This document shows, piece after piece, positions 7,351 to 13,242 of a DNA stretch of 13,242 bases. Positions within the stretch are counted from its first letter, which is position 1; each line of letters starts with the position of its first letter. The notes beneath the pieces were generated by a model, which made no database searches, was not told the origin of the DNA, and saw only the letters and a list, made by a program, of their open reading frames with translations. Origin of the DNA: Methylopumilus sp003533095 (GTDB lineage Bacteria > Pseudomonadota > Gammaproteobacteria > Burkholderiales > Methylophilaceae); contig CAXBPZ010000027.1 of NCBI GenBank assembly GCA_963977845.1, positions 1-13,242 of the forward strand. Direction: 5' to 3'. Both the position numbers and the translations under genes were made by a program.

Positions 7351-8670
7351 TTAAACATTTGGACCTGCAAATAAATCATGCTGATCATAAGACTCAATTT
7401 TAACATCGACAAAATCGCCTGGCTTTAAAAGCTTACCATCCCGTAAATAAACTTTACCGTCAATATCAGGGGCATCCGCCATCGATCTTGCAATGGCGTA
7501 ATCACCTTCATGACCATCTACTAAAACAGTACATACTTGACCGACTTTATTTGCAAGTTTTTTATGGCTAATTTTGGCTTGCGTTTCCATAAATCTTTTT
7601 AATCGCATCTCTTTGATTTCTTCTGGGACTTGCCCTTCTAAAAGATTAGCGCTCGCTCCATCGACAGGCGAATATTTAAAACAACCCACGCGATCTAATT
7701 GGGCTTCTTCAAGAAAATCTAACAGCGCTTCAAATTCAGATTCAGTTTCTCCTGGAAAGCCCACAATAAAAGTACTACGTATCGTGATGTCAGGACACAC
7801 TTCTCTCCATCGATGAATACGTTGGAGATTATTTTCAGAACTCGCAGGTCGCTTCATGAGTTTTAAAATGCGAGGACTTGCATGCTGAAAAGGCACATCA
7901 AGGTAAGGTAAGATCAAGCCCTCTGACATTAATGGAATGATGTCATCGACATGAGGGTAAGGATACACATAATGCATTCTGATCCACACCCCCAAAGATC
8001 CTAAGGCATGAGCTAAATCATAAAGCTTAGTCTTGATAGGACGCCCATGCCAAAAGCCACTGCGATATTTGATATCCACACCATAAGCACTTGTATCTTG
8101 TGAAATCACCAAAATTTCGGAGACGCCACTATTCACCAAAGTTTCAGCTTCCGTCATGACATCATCAATCGAACGACTGACGAGGTCACCACGCATGGAA
8201 GGAATAATACAAAATGAACATCGATGATTACAGCCCTCAGAAATTTTTAAGTAAGCGTAATGTTTGGGCGTTAAGCGAATACCCTGGGGTGGGACGAGAT
8301 CACTAAAAGGATCATGAGGTTTTTCCAAGTGCGTATGCACAGCCTTCATCACTTCGTTTAATGCATGAGGTCCTGTAATTGCAAGTAGATTTGGATATGT
8401 CTCTTCAATGATATCTTTTTTAGCACCTAGGCAACCCGTCACAATTACTTTGCCATTTTTTTTAACAGCCTCTCCAATGGCGTCCATGGATTCTTTGACT
8501 GCTGAATCAATGAAGCCACAGGTATTCACTACGACCAAATCAGCATCTTGATATGATTTTGAGATGTCATAACCTTCCGCACGAAGTTGCGTTAAGATTC
8601 GCTCGGAATCAGATCCAGCTTTAGGACAACCTAATGAGACAAAACCTACTTTTGGAATAAGGGACGCCAT
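7351..8670 (-). CDS. rimO: Ribosomal protein S12 methylthiotransferase RimO
   Basis: RimO is a radical-SAM enzyme with two iron-sulfur clusters that adds a methylthio group to a conserved aspartate of ribosomal protein S12. The 439-residue protein has the N-terminal UPF0004 domain with cluster cysteines at 15 (SLGCPKAGSDSE), 51 (NTCGF) and 80 (TGCLG). The radical-SAM motif CNHRCSFC supplies cysteines 147, 151 and 154, followed by IIPSMRGD. A TRAM RNA/protein-binding domain occupies about 370-435. GCPK near the N-terminus and the short loop before the SAM motif fit RimO better than the tRNA enzyme MiaB. The ATG start shares one base with the stop of the ZIP gene (TAATG), and a GAAGG ribosome site sits three bases upstream. 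Its closeness to a metal transporter is positional; no functional link is shown. Confidence 0.96.
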   Translation of the reverse strand: MASLIPKVGFVSLGCPKAGSDSERILTQLRAEGYDISKSYQDADLVVVNTCGFIDSAVKESMDAIGEAVKKNGKVIVTGCLGAKKDIIEETYPNLLAITGPHALNEVMKAVHTHLEKPHDPFSDLVPPQGIRLTPKHYAYLKISEGCNHRCSFCIIPSMRGDLVSRSIDDVMTEAETLVNSGVSEILVISQDTSAYGVDIKYRSGFWHGRPIKTKLYDLAHALGSLGVWIRMHYVYPYPHVDDIIPLMSEGLILPYLDVPFQHASPRILKLMKRPASSENNLQRIHRWREVCPDITIRSTFIVGFPGETESEFEALLDFLEEAQLDRVGCFKYSPVDGASANLLEGQVPEEIKEMRLKRFMETQAKISHKKLANKVGQVCTVLVDGHEGDYAIARSMADAPDIDGKVYLRDGKLLKPGDFVDVKIESYDQHDLFAGPNV

Positions 8671-9467
8671 TAACCTTCAACAACGAGCTGAGTGATAGCG
8701 ACCGACGCGACACCCAATGCAATCAGAGACACTTGAAAAATTGTGGAGCGTAATTCTGTCTTCTTGTGGAGCCCTGGGATTAAATCCGCAATTGATACAT
8801 AAATCATGCTTGAAGCTGCAAGCGCTAAAATGTATGGCACCCAGTTCATCATGGACTCCAAAATAAAATAAGCTAAGAGACCACCTAACACCGTTGAAAA
8901 ACTGGCTATGAGATTAAAGATAAAAGCTTCTTTTTTCTTATACCCTGAATGAAGCAGAATTAAAAAATTTCCTACCTCTTGAGGAATCTCATGCGCAATG
9001 ATCGCGAGCGCTGTCACAATACCTAGGCTTACACTTACCATAAAAGCTGAGCCAATTAAAATACCATCGACAAAGTTATGAAATAAATCACCCACCATAA
9101 TCATGCTGCCACTCCGACCTTCATCATGAGTGTGCTGATGGTTTTGAGATCTATGCTCTTCAGGGTGCACATCATGGACTTCACAGTGATCACCGTGACA
9201 GTGACGCCATAATAATAATTTTTCGAGCACAAAGAATAAAAGGATGCCGAATAAAACAACAAAGGTTGTCGTTTCAATATTGCTTGTCAGCTTAAAAGCA
9301 TGAGGTAATATTTCTAAAAAGACAGCACCTAACATCGCACCTACCGCGTAACTTACTAAATGTGAAACAAAATGTGTTCTTGTATTGAGTGTTACAAGGG
9401 CCGCTGTGGTGACACTTAATAAGCCGCCTACAAAACAGGAAAAAAGAATCCAAGAAAGTGTGTTCAT
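8670..9467 (-). CDS. ZIP-family divalent metal transporter (zinc-type, LIV-1-like motifs)
   Basis: ZIP proteins move zinc, iron or related divalent metals into the cytoplasm. The 265 residues show about eight hydrophobic segments (near 7-26, 37-55, 68-87, 125-145, 147-169, 182-203, 209-229 and 243-262). The fourth carries HNFVDG (130-135) and the fifth HEIPQE (159-164), the paired metal-binding motifs of the family. Their form (HNFxDG with HEIPxE) resembles the LIV-1 group more than the HNxxEG/HEIPEG of ZupT. The loop between segments three and four (89-114) is packed with His, Cys, Asp and Glu, a probable metal-sensing or capture loop. Metal specificity cannot be read from this. The start is ATG at 9467 with no clear Shine-Dalgarno sequence, and a consensus -10 element lies just upstream. 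In E. coli the gene after pgeF is clpB, so a transporter at this place is a local difference. Confidence 0.9.
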   Translation of the reverse strand: MNTLSWILFSCFVGGLLSVTTAALVTLNTRTHFVSHLVSYAVGAMLGAVFLEILPHAFKLTSNIETTTFVVLFGILLFFVLEKLLLWRHCHGDHCEVHDVHPEEHRSQNHQHTHDEGRSGSMIMVGDLFHNFVDGILIGSAFMVSVSLGIVTALAIIAHEIPQEVGNFLILLHSGYKKKEAFIFNLIASFSTVLGGLLAYFILESMMNWVPYILALAASSMIYVSIADLIPGLHKKTELRSTIFQVSLIALGVASVAITQLVVEG

Positions 9468-9496
9468 AAAATTAACGAGGCATCAAAGATGTAAGC

Positions 9497-9502
9497 ATTA
9501 TA
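9497..9502 (-). promoter_or_regulatory. Candidate -10 element (TATAAT) before the ZIP gene
   Basis: The only real gap in the minus-strand gene run, 61 bases between pgeF and the ZIP gene (9468-9528), contains a perfect TATAAT on the minus strand. Transcription would begin near 9490 and give a leader of about 23 bases. The -35 region is poor (ATGCAA with 16-base spacing or CATGCA with 17), and there is no extended -10 TG. I see no Zur- or Fur-like long palindrome across it and no terminator hairpin in the gap, so read-through from rluD-pgeF also looks possible. Confidence 0.42.
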
Positions 9503-9528
9503 TCTAAAGTTGATACGATTGCATGCCT

Positions 9529-10263
9529 TTATGATTCCATCCAAATGAGGGAAGCCATGCGCCCTGTTAAACCATCACGTCGATATGAAAAATAATTTTC
9601 GGTATCCTCAAAAGTACAAAAATCATCTGAAATACTGCCACCATAAATTTGATAGACGCCACAAGCTTCAAGACTTATTTTTGCTAAATGATAAATATCA
9701 GCCAAGTATTTATCTTTTGATTTTTGATGAAAAGCTTTTTCAGCAGTCTTATGTTTTTTACAGAAAGCATCTTTGATATCAGAACCCACTTCAAAATGCT
9801 TTTGACTAATCGCAGGACCCAACCAAACAAGGAGTTCATTCATTGGCGTATTCATTTTATCTATCGTATTTTCAATCACGCCATGGAGAAGACCTCGCCA
9901 GCCTGCGTGAATGGCAGCAACGATCGTACCCTCTTTATTCGTGACGAGTAACGGTAAACAGTCTGCCGTTTGCACCACACATACGATATTTTTAGTCTTC
10001 GTAAAAGAAGCGTCGCCATTTAATGTTTGTGATGGCAACTCTATAACATCAACACTATGTGTTTGATGAAGCCAAAAGGGTTTGCTTGGTAAATATTGAT
10101 TCAATATTGCGCGATTGGCGTTAACCAAATTCACATCATCATCGACATGTGTTGCCACATTAAAACTTTTGTATTTGCCTTTACTTTCACCACCCACTCT
10201 TAATGTTTGTATCGCTTTAATATGGGAAGGTACCGGCCATTCAGGAATAAAAAAATTACTCAT
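9529..10263 (-). CDS. pgeF: Peptidoglycan editing factor PgeF (YfiH, multicopper-polyphenol-oxidase-like fold)
   Basis: PgeF (YfiH, DUF152) removes wrongly incorporated L-serine in place of L-alanine from UDP-MurNAc precursors in E. coli, keeping peptidoglycan composition correct; related proteins have been reported with purine nucleoside activity. From the chosen start the product is 244 residues. The metal/catalytic set is visible: His69 in WLHQTHSVDV, Cys102 in TADCLPLL and His119 in AIHAGWRG. The C-terminal CTFEDTENYFSYRRDGLTGR segment is also typical. The frame is open upstream to 10305, but I start at ATG 10263 because MSNFFIPEWPVP aligns with the usual YfiH N-terminus and a GGAGG lies just before it. 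This start overlaps the rluD end by eight bases. The rluD-pgeF pair divergent from bamD is the same arrangement as in E. coli. Confidence 0.94.
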   Translation of the reverse strand: MSNFFIPEWPVPSHIKAIQTLRVGGESKGKYKSFNVATHVDDDVNLVNANRAILNQYLPSKPFWLHQTHSVDVIELPSQTLNGDASFTKTKNIVCVVQTADCLPLLVTNKEGTIVAAIHAGWRGLLHGVIENTIDKMNTPMNELLVWLGPAISQKHFEVGSDIKDAFCKKHKTAEKAFHQKSKDKYLADIYHLAKISLEACGVYQIYGGSISDDFCTFEDTENYFSYRRDGLTGRMASLIWMES

Positions 10264-11302
10264 CATCCTCCAAGATATCGTCATCCATATCATCACTGGA
10301 CTCATCTAGATAATCTTCGAAACTAAAATCATCTATCACCTCTCCTTCGTCTGACTGTTCGGCTCGAATGATTTCAAGTAAGGCTTTCATATCCTCGGGT
10401 AAATCGATGGACCACTCCATCCTCTCCCCTGTCAGAGGATGAATCAATCCTAAACGAATCGCGTGAAGTGCTTGACGATTAAAACCTAAGACGTGCTCTC
10501 GTAATTCATGGCTCATAGACTTAATCGGCATAATACTTTTTAAGCCATACACAGGATCACCTACAATAGGTGCCTTTAAATATTGCATGTGAACTCGAAT
10601 CTGATGGGTGCGCCCTGTTTCGAGATTACATCTTAAATAAGTATGCACACCAAATCGCTCTAAAATTTCATAGTGTGTGATGGCAGGCTTCCCTGATAAA
10701 TGTATAGCCATGCGTGTACGGATTAAGGGATGCCTTCCAATGGGCTGATTCACCGTGCCATTCTTCCATAACTGCCCCCACACAATCGCACGATATTCTC
10801 TTTTAACGGTTCTGGCTTGTAATTGTTGCACCAAGTGCGTTTGCGCATTTAATGTTTTAGCTACCACCAAAAGTCCGCTTGTTTCTTTGTCGAGTCGATG
10901 CACAATGCCGCAACGTGGAATGTTGCCAATACTTGGTACGTGATGAAGGAGCGCATTAAGCAGTGTGCCGGACCAATTACCTACGGCAGGATGCACGACC
11001 ATGCCAGCTGGTTTATTAATGACAAGCAAGGTCTCATCTTCAAAAATGATATCGAGTGGAATGGCCTCAGGCAAAAATGCATTATTTTCTGGATTCTGTT
11101 GGACGATCACTTTTATCTCGTCACCTGCATACACCTTATGTTTTGAAGTGACATGTAACTTATTCACGGTCACGAATTCATTTTTAATCCACTCTTGTAA
11201 TTTTGAACGTGAAAATTCAGGCAAGAGTTGTTGTAAGGCCACATCCACCCTTAAGCCAGCATGATTTTCCCCCACTACCAATAATCTTTCATCGTGATTC
11301 AT
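10256..11302 (-). CDS. rluD: 23S rRNA pseudouridine synthase RluD, with a strongly acidic C-terminal tail
   Basis: RluD makes the pseudouridines in helix 69 of 23S rRNA (1911, 1915 and 1917 in E. coli), important for subunit joining and termination. From ATG 11302 the product is 348 residues. An S4 RNA-binding domain lies at about 15-70 and the RluA-type catalytic domain follows. It contains the HRLDKETSGLLVVAK motif (135-149) with catalytic Asp138, and GRTHQIRVHMQ near 230-240. A GTG start at 11317 would add five residues; I prefer ATG because MNHDERLLVV leads straight into the S4 domain. Unusual is the tail at 315-348: 19 of 34 residues are Asp or Glu and none is Lys or Arg. RluC is less likely given the divergent bamD and downstream pgeF, the classical rluD setting. 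Its last codons also supply the pgeF ribosome site. Confidence 0.94.
   Translation of the reverse strand: MNHDERLLVVGENHAGLRVDVALQQLLPEFSRSKLQEWIKNEFVTVNKLHVTSKHKVYAGDEIKVIVQQNPENNAFLPEAIPLDIIFEDETLLVINKPAGMVVHPAVGNWSGTLLNALLHHVPSIGNIPRCGIVHRLDKETSGLLVVAKTLNAQTHLVQQLQARTVKREYRAIVWGQLWKNGTVNQPIGRHPLIRTRMAIHLSGKPAITHYEILERFGVHTYLRCNLETGRTHQIRVHMQYLKAPIVGDPVYGLKSIMPIKSMSHELREHVLGFNRQALHAIRLGLIHPLTGERMEWSIDLPEDMKALLEIIRAEQSDEGEVIDDFSFEDYLDESSDDMDDDILEDDE
10267..10271 (-). promoter_or_regulatory. Ribosome binding site (GGAGG) for pgeF inside the rluD 3' end
   Basis: GGAGG on the minus strand is followed by ATGATG. It is the strongest Shine-Dalgarno match in the window and fixes the pgeF start to the second ATG (10263), three bases after it, since the first ATG directly abuts it. 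The same bases encode part of the acidic RluD tail (Glu-Asp codons). Confidence 0.6.
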
Positions 11303-11304
11303 AA

Positions 11305-11313
11305 TGCTATAAT
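11305..11313 (+). promoter_or_regulatory. Extended -10 promoter element for bamD
   Basis: TGCTATAAT matches the extended -10 consensus (TGn followed by TATAAT) perfectly. The -35 region is weak (TTTCAT with 15-base spacing), as is common when an extended -10 is present. Transcription would start near 11320, leaving a leader of about 25 bases that includes the AAAGG ribosome site. The element lies against the 5' end of rluD, just upstream of its ATG at 11302 on the other strand. Confidence 0.55.
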
Positions 11314-11334
11314 TCACCCAATATTTTTAAAGTT

Positions 11335-11339
11335 AAAGG
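11335..11339 (+). promoter_or_regulatory. Ribosome binding site (AAAGG) deciding the bamD start
   Basis: AAAGG sits five bases before ATG 11345. It supports that start over the in-frame GTG at 11294, which would put an odd non-signal extension ahead of the lipoprotein signal peptide, and over GTG at 11339, which overlaps the site. Confidence 0.55.
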
Positions 11340-11344
11340 TGCGT

Positions 11345-12145
11345 ATGCGTATTGCGACAGTCGTTATTATGATGCTTTTTCTCGCGTCTTGTGCCATTTT
11401 TGGACCACCGACTGAACTTGATGATACCAAAGGCATGTCTGCCGATAGAATTTACGCGCTCGCCTCTGAAAAATTAGCCGATAAAGACTACGAAAAAGCG
11501 ATTGGCTATTTAAAGAAATTAGAATCACGCTTCCCTAATGGTAAGTATGCAGCACAGGCGCAGTTGGACATGGCTTATGCCTACTACAAAAAAGAGGATG
11601 CGGCGCAGTGTGTATCCACAGTCGAGCGCTTTATTAAGCTACATCCTAATCACCCGAATCTTGATTACGCATACTACCTAAAGGGTGTCGCCTACTTTAA
11701 GCAACGAGGACTCCTTGAGAAAGCCACCTTCCAAGATATTAGCGATCGAGACCCTAAAGTTTTAACACAATCATTCTTAGCCTTTAAGGATTTACTCACA
11801 CTCTATCCTGATACACGTTACGGCAAAGATGCGACGGAGCGCATGATTTACTTAAAGAATAAATTGGCAGATCACGAACTTCATGTCGCGCGCCATTATA
11901 TAAAAGTAAAAGCTTATGTCGCCGCATTAAACCGCGCGAAATATGTAATTGAAACTTATCCTGATTCTAATTTCGTGGAAGAAGCGCTCGTGATTATGAT
12001 TAGCGCTTACGACAATTTAGAGATGAATGATCTCAAAGAAGATAATTTAAGAATCTTAAAACAGAACTATCCAAATAGCTCGATGTTTAGTAAGGGTCGG
12101 GACACCAAGAAAAAAGATTGGTGGAAGTTCTGGGATAACGACTAA
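11345..12145 (+). CDS. bamD: Outer-membrane assembly lipoprotein BamD
   Basis: BamD (YfiO/ComL) is the essential lipoprotein of the BAM complex that, with BamA, folds beta-barrel proteins into the outer membrane. From ATG 11345 the product is 266 residues, within the family range. The first 15 residues form a short lipoprotein signal peptide (MRIATVVIMMLFLASC) with lipobox LASC and lipidated Cys16; Ala at the next position does not signal inner-membrane retention. The rest is helical with TPR-like repeats. Examples are SADRIYALASEKLADKDYEK (32-51) and the recurring pattern of a long helix ending in P-N or P-D, as in RFPNGKY (62-68), LYPDTRYG (153-160) and TYPDSNF (204-210). The tail is rich in Lys and Trp (KKKDWWKFW). 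It is the only plus-strand gene, divergent from rluD as in E. coli, and its stop codon overlaps the der stop codon. Confidence 0.95.
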   Translation: MRIATVVIMMLFLASCAIFGPPTELDDTKGMSADRIYALASEKLADKDYEKAIGYLKKLESRFPNGKYAAQAQLDMAYAYYKKEDAAQCVSTVERFIKLHPNHPNLDYAYYLKGVAYFKQRGLLEKATFQDISDRDPKVLTQSFLAFKDLLTLYPDTRYGKDATERMIYLKNKLADHELHVARHYIKVKAYVAALNRAKYVIETYPDSNFVEEALVIMISAYDNLEMNDLKEDNLRILKQNYPNSSMFSKGRDTKKKDWWKFWDND

Positions 12146-12174
12146 CGCTTTTTCGCTTCCGCTTTATTTTTTTC
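12121..12174. terminator. Candidate bidirectional terminator across the bamD/der 3' ends
   Basis: On the plus strand GTGGAAG (12121-12127) can pair with CTTCCGC (12156-12162), seven pairs with one G-U, followed by TTTATTTTTTTC. The loop is long (28 bases) and contains both overlapping stop codons. On the other side an A-rich run (about 12107-12117) gives a U-rich run on the minus strand, so the same hairpin, weaker there because the G-U becomes C-A, could also stop der transcripts. The A/T runs are partly lysine codons in both proteins, so chance is possible. Confidence 0.35.
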
Positions 12175-13242
12175 TGTCAGCTTTTTACGTAATGCATTCT
12201 TACGACGACGCATCGACACCACACCTTCTTTAGGTTTTCTTTTCTCTTCATCGAGATATGGATTCTCACCCTGCTTAAATTGCACTCTTAACGGTGTGCC
12301 AATAATTTGAAAAGCTTGCCTAAAAGCCCCTTCTAAAAATCGCATATAGCTATCTTTAATCGCATTCACATGATTACCATGAATGATAATGACGGGTGGA
12401 TTAGAACCACCTTGGTGCGCATAACGTAATTTAGGACGAATACCTTTTGAAATCGGTGGCTGATGTTGTTGTAGGGTGTCGATTAAAACGCGTGTCAATT
12501 TAGGTGTCGTCATTTTAATAAAGGCACCACGATATGCTTCATCCACCGATTTTAAAATTTCGGTCAAACCTTTTTTCTTGAGCGCTGAGACGTATTGAAA
12601 TTCTGCAAACTTTAAGAATTGTAATTTTCTTTGAATATCTTGTTTTACAATCTCGCGTTGCTCTTCTTTTAAACGATCCCATTTATTAATAGCCACCACA
12701 AGTGCACGACCCGCATCTAAGATATAAGCTCCTACGTGTGCATCTTGTTCTGTAATACCCTCTTCCGCATCGACTACTAGGATGGCGACATTAGCCTCTT
12801 CAATCGCTTGCAAGGTTTTAATCACAGAAAATTTTTCAACCGCCTCAAACACTTTACCTTTTTTTCTAATACCCGCTGTATCAATCAACGTGTAATTTTT
12901 TTCGTTGCGCTCGATGTTAATTTGAATCGAATCGCGTGTTGTACCCGGTTCATTAAATGCGATCACACGATCCTCACCTAAGAATGCATTCACAAGTGTT
13001 GATTTACCAACATTGGGACGGCCTACAATCGCAATCTTTGGAATCTTTTGGGTGGTCTCGTCAATTTCAATGTCTTCTTTCTTAAAAGGTTCTAATGCCA
13101 TCTGAATCATGTCACGCACACCTTCGCCATGTGCTGAGGAAATACCTAAGGGATCCCCTAAACCTAACTCATAAAATTCTGCGGTAGCAATGCCTCTTTG
13201 CATGCCTTCGGTTTTATTCACGAGTAAATAAATATTACGATT
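12142..13242 (-). CDS. der: Ribosome-assembly GTPase Der (EngA), 5' end cut by the right window edge
   Basis: Der is the double-GTPase protein needed for maturation of the 50S ribosomal subunit. The frame is open to base 13242, so 366 residues are visible and roughly the first 110 are missing. The fragment begins inside the first GTPase domain with its G4 motif VNKTEG (8-13) and G5 SSAHGEG (35-41). The second GTPase domain is complete: GRPNVGKST (74-82), the GTTRD switch (100-104), DTAGI (121-125), NKWD (186-189) and SAL (219-221). A C-terminal KH-like domain follows (about 245-330), then a basic tail of Lys and Arg. A GTG at 13221 is internal valine, not a start, because the conserved residues continue upstream of it. 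The stop TAG overlaps the bamD stop on the other strand. In many betaproteobacteria hfq follows der directly; here it does not. Confidence 0.97.
   Translation of the reverse strand, partial: NRNIYLLVNKTEGMQRGIATAEFYELGLGDPLGISSAHGEGVRDMIQMALEPFKKEDIEIDETTQKIPKIAIVGRPNVGKSTLVNAFLGEDRVIAFNEPGTTRDSIQINIERNEKNYTLIDTAGIRKKGKVFEAVEKFSVIKTLQAIEEANVAILVVDAEEGITEQDAHVGAYILDAGRALVVAINKWDRLKEEQREIVKQDIQRKLQFLKFAEFQYVSALKKKGLTEILKSVDEAYRGAFIKMTTPKLTRVLIDTLQQHQPPISKGIRPKLRYAHQGGSNPPVIIIHGNHVNAIKDSYMRFLEGAFRQAFQIIGTPLRVQFKQGENPYLDEEKRKPKEGVVSMRRRKNALRKKLTEKNKAEAKKR

Noticed and set aside
7384..7412. Possible promoter for gltX inside the rimO 3' end (TTGTCG, 17 bases, TATGAT)
   Set aside because: The spacing is ideal but the -35 matches only four of six bases, the distance to gltX is over 40 bases, and such pairs are expected by chance in AT-rich DNA.
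9481..9491. Small inverted repeat CATC-AAA-GATG in the leader of the ZIP gene, considered as a metal-regulator operator or attenuator
   Set aside because: Four base pairs with a three-base loop is too small to support either, and it does not resemble a Zur or Fur site.
9585..9951. Two plus-strand open frames of 63 and 75 codons opposite pgeF
   Set aside because: Antisense to a clearly conserved gene, with no family resemblance and no promoter or ribosome site seen.
10264..10305. Longer pgeF start 14 residues upstream
   Set aside because: The extra residues do not resemble YfiH proteins, the overlap with rluD would grow, and GGAGG lies directly before the shorter start.
10898..11264. Two plus-strand open frames of 82 and 99 codons opposite rluD
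   Set aside because: They lie wholly antisense to the conserved S4 and catalytic regions of rluD, have no recognisable protein features or ribosome site, and are explained as shadows of its codon pattern.
11294..11344. Upstream GTG start for bamD giving a 283-residue protein
   Set aside because: It would place a polar extension ahead of the lipoprotein signal peptide and begin upstream of the likely transcription start; ATG 11345 has a well-spaced AAAGG.
1..13242. Search for mobile elements, CRISPR-like repeats, tRNA genes, phage-defence genes and toxin-antitoxin pairs
   Set aside because: Every gene belongs to a known housekeeping or conserved family, gaps are too short to hide more, and no direct repeats or attachment-like sites were seen by eye.

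Overview
The window reads as an ordinary, very tightly packed piece of a bacterial chromosome carrying housekeeping genes. The likely source is a betaproteobacterium with an AT-rich, streamlined genome. The family Methylophilaceae (methylotrophs, including small freshwater and marine members) is my best guess. It rests on the order hfq-hflX-hflK-hflC-DUF2065-hisZ-purA, the HisZ type of histidine regulation, betaproteobacterial-looking Hfq, PurA and PgeF sequences, and AT-rich codon use. This is inference from memory of the families; no search was run.

Layout. Eleven complete genes plus two cut by the window edges (der, purA) lie on the minus strand or face it, and only bamD is on the plus strand. 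From right to left: der (cut at its 5' end by the right edge) converges on bamD, and their stop codons overlap. bamD is divergent from rluD. From rluD leftwards everything is on the minus strand: rluD, pgeF, a ZIP-family metal transporter, rimO, gltX, hfq, hflX, hflK, hflC, a 61-residue DUF2065 membrane protein, hisZ, and purA (cut at its 3' end by the left edge). Gaps are 2 to 17 bases or negative, except for 61 bases before the ZIP gene and about 40 bases between bamD and rluD. There is no gene-free stretch over 100 bases. I see no tRNA, rRNA, CRISPR array, insertion sequence or prophage remnant.

How the genes fit together. bamD supplies an outer-membrane assembly lipoprotein. rluD, rimO, der and hflX all serve the ribosome (23S pseudouridylation, S12 methylthiolation, 50S assembly, ribosome rescue or splitting). 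gltX charges tRNA-Glu. Hfq is the small-RNA chaperone. HflK and HflC form the membrane complex that surrounds the FtsH protease. HisZ is the regulatory subunit of the first histidine-pathway enzyme, and PurA makes adenylosuccinate for AMP. PgeF corrects mis-made peptidoglycan precursors. The ZIP protein imports zinc or a similar metal.

Control signals I can support: an extended -10 element before bamD, a consensus -10 before the ZIP gene, a two-hexamer promoter candidate for hfq that overlaps the gltX stop codon, and a possible bidirectional terminator across the bamD/der 3' ends. I found no convincing undescribed system. The best leads are the strongly acidic tail on RluD, the terminator inside two overlapping genes, the hidden hfq promoter, and the block of genes sitting between der and hfq.
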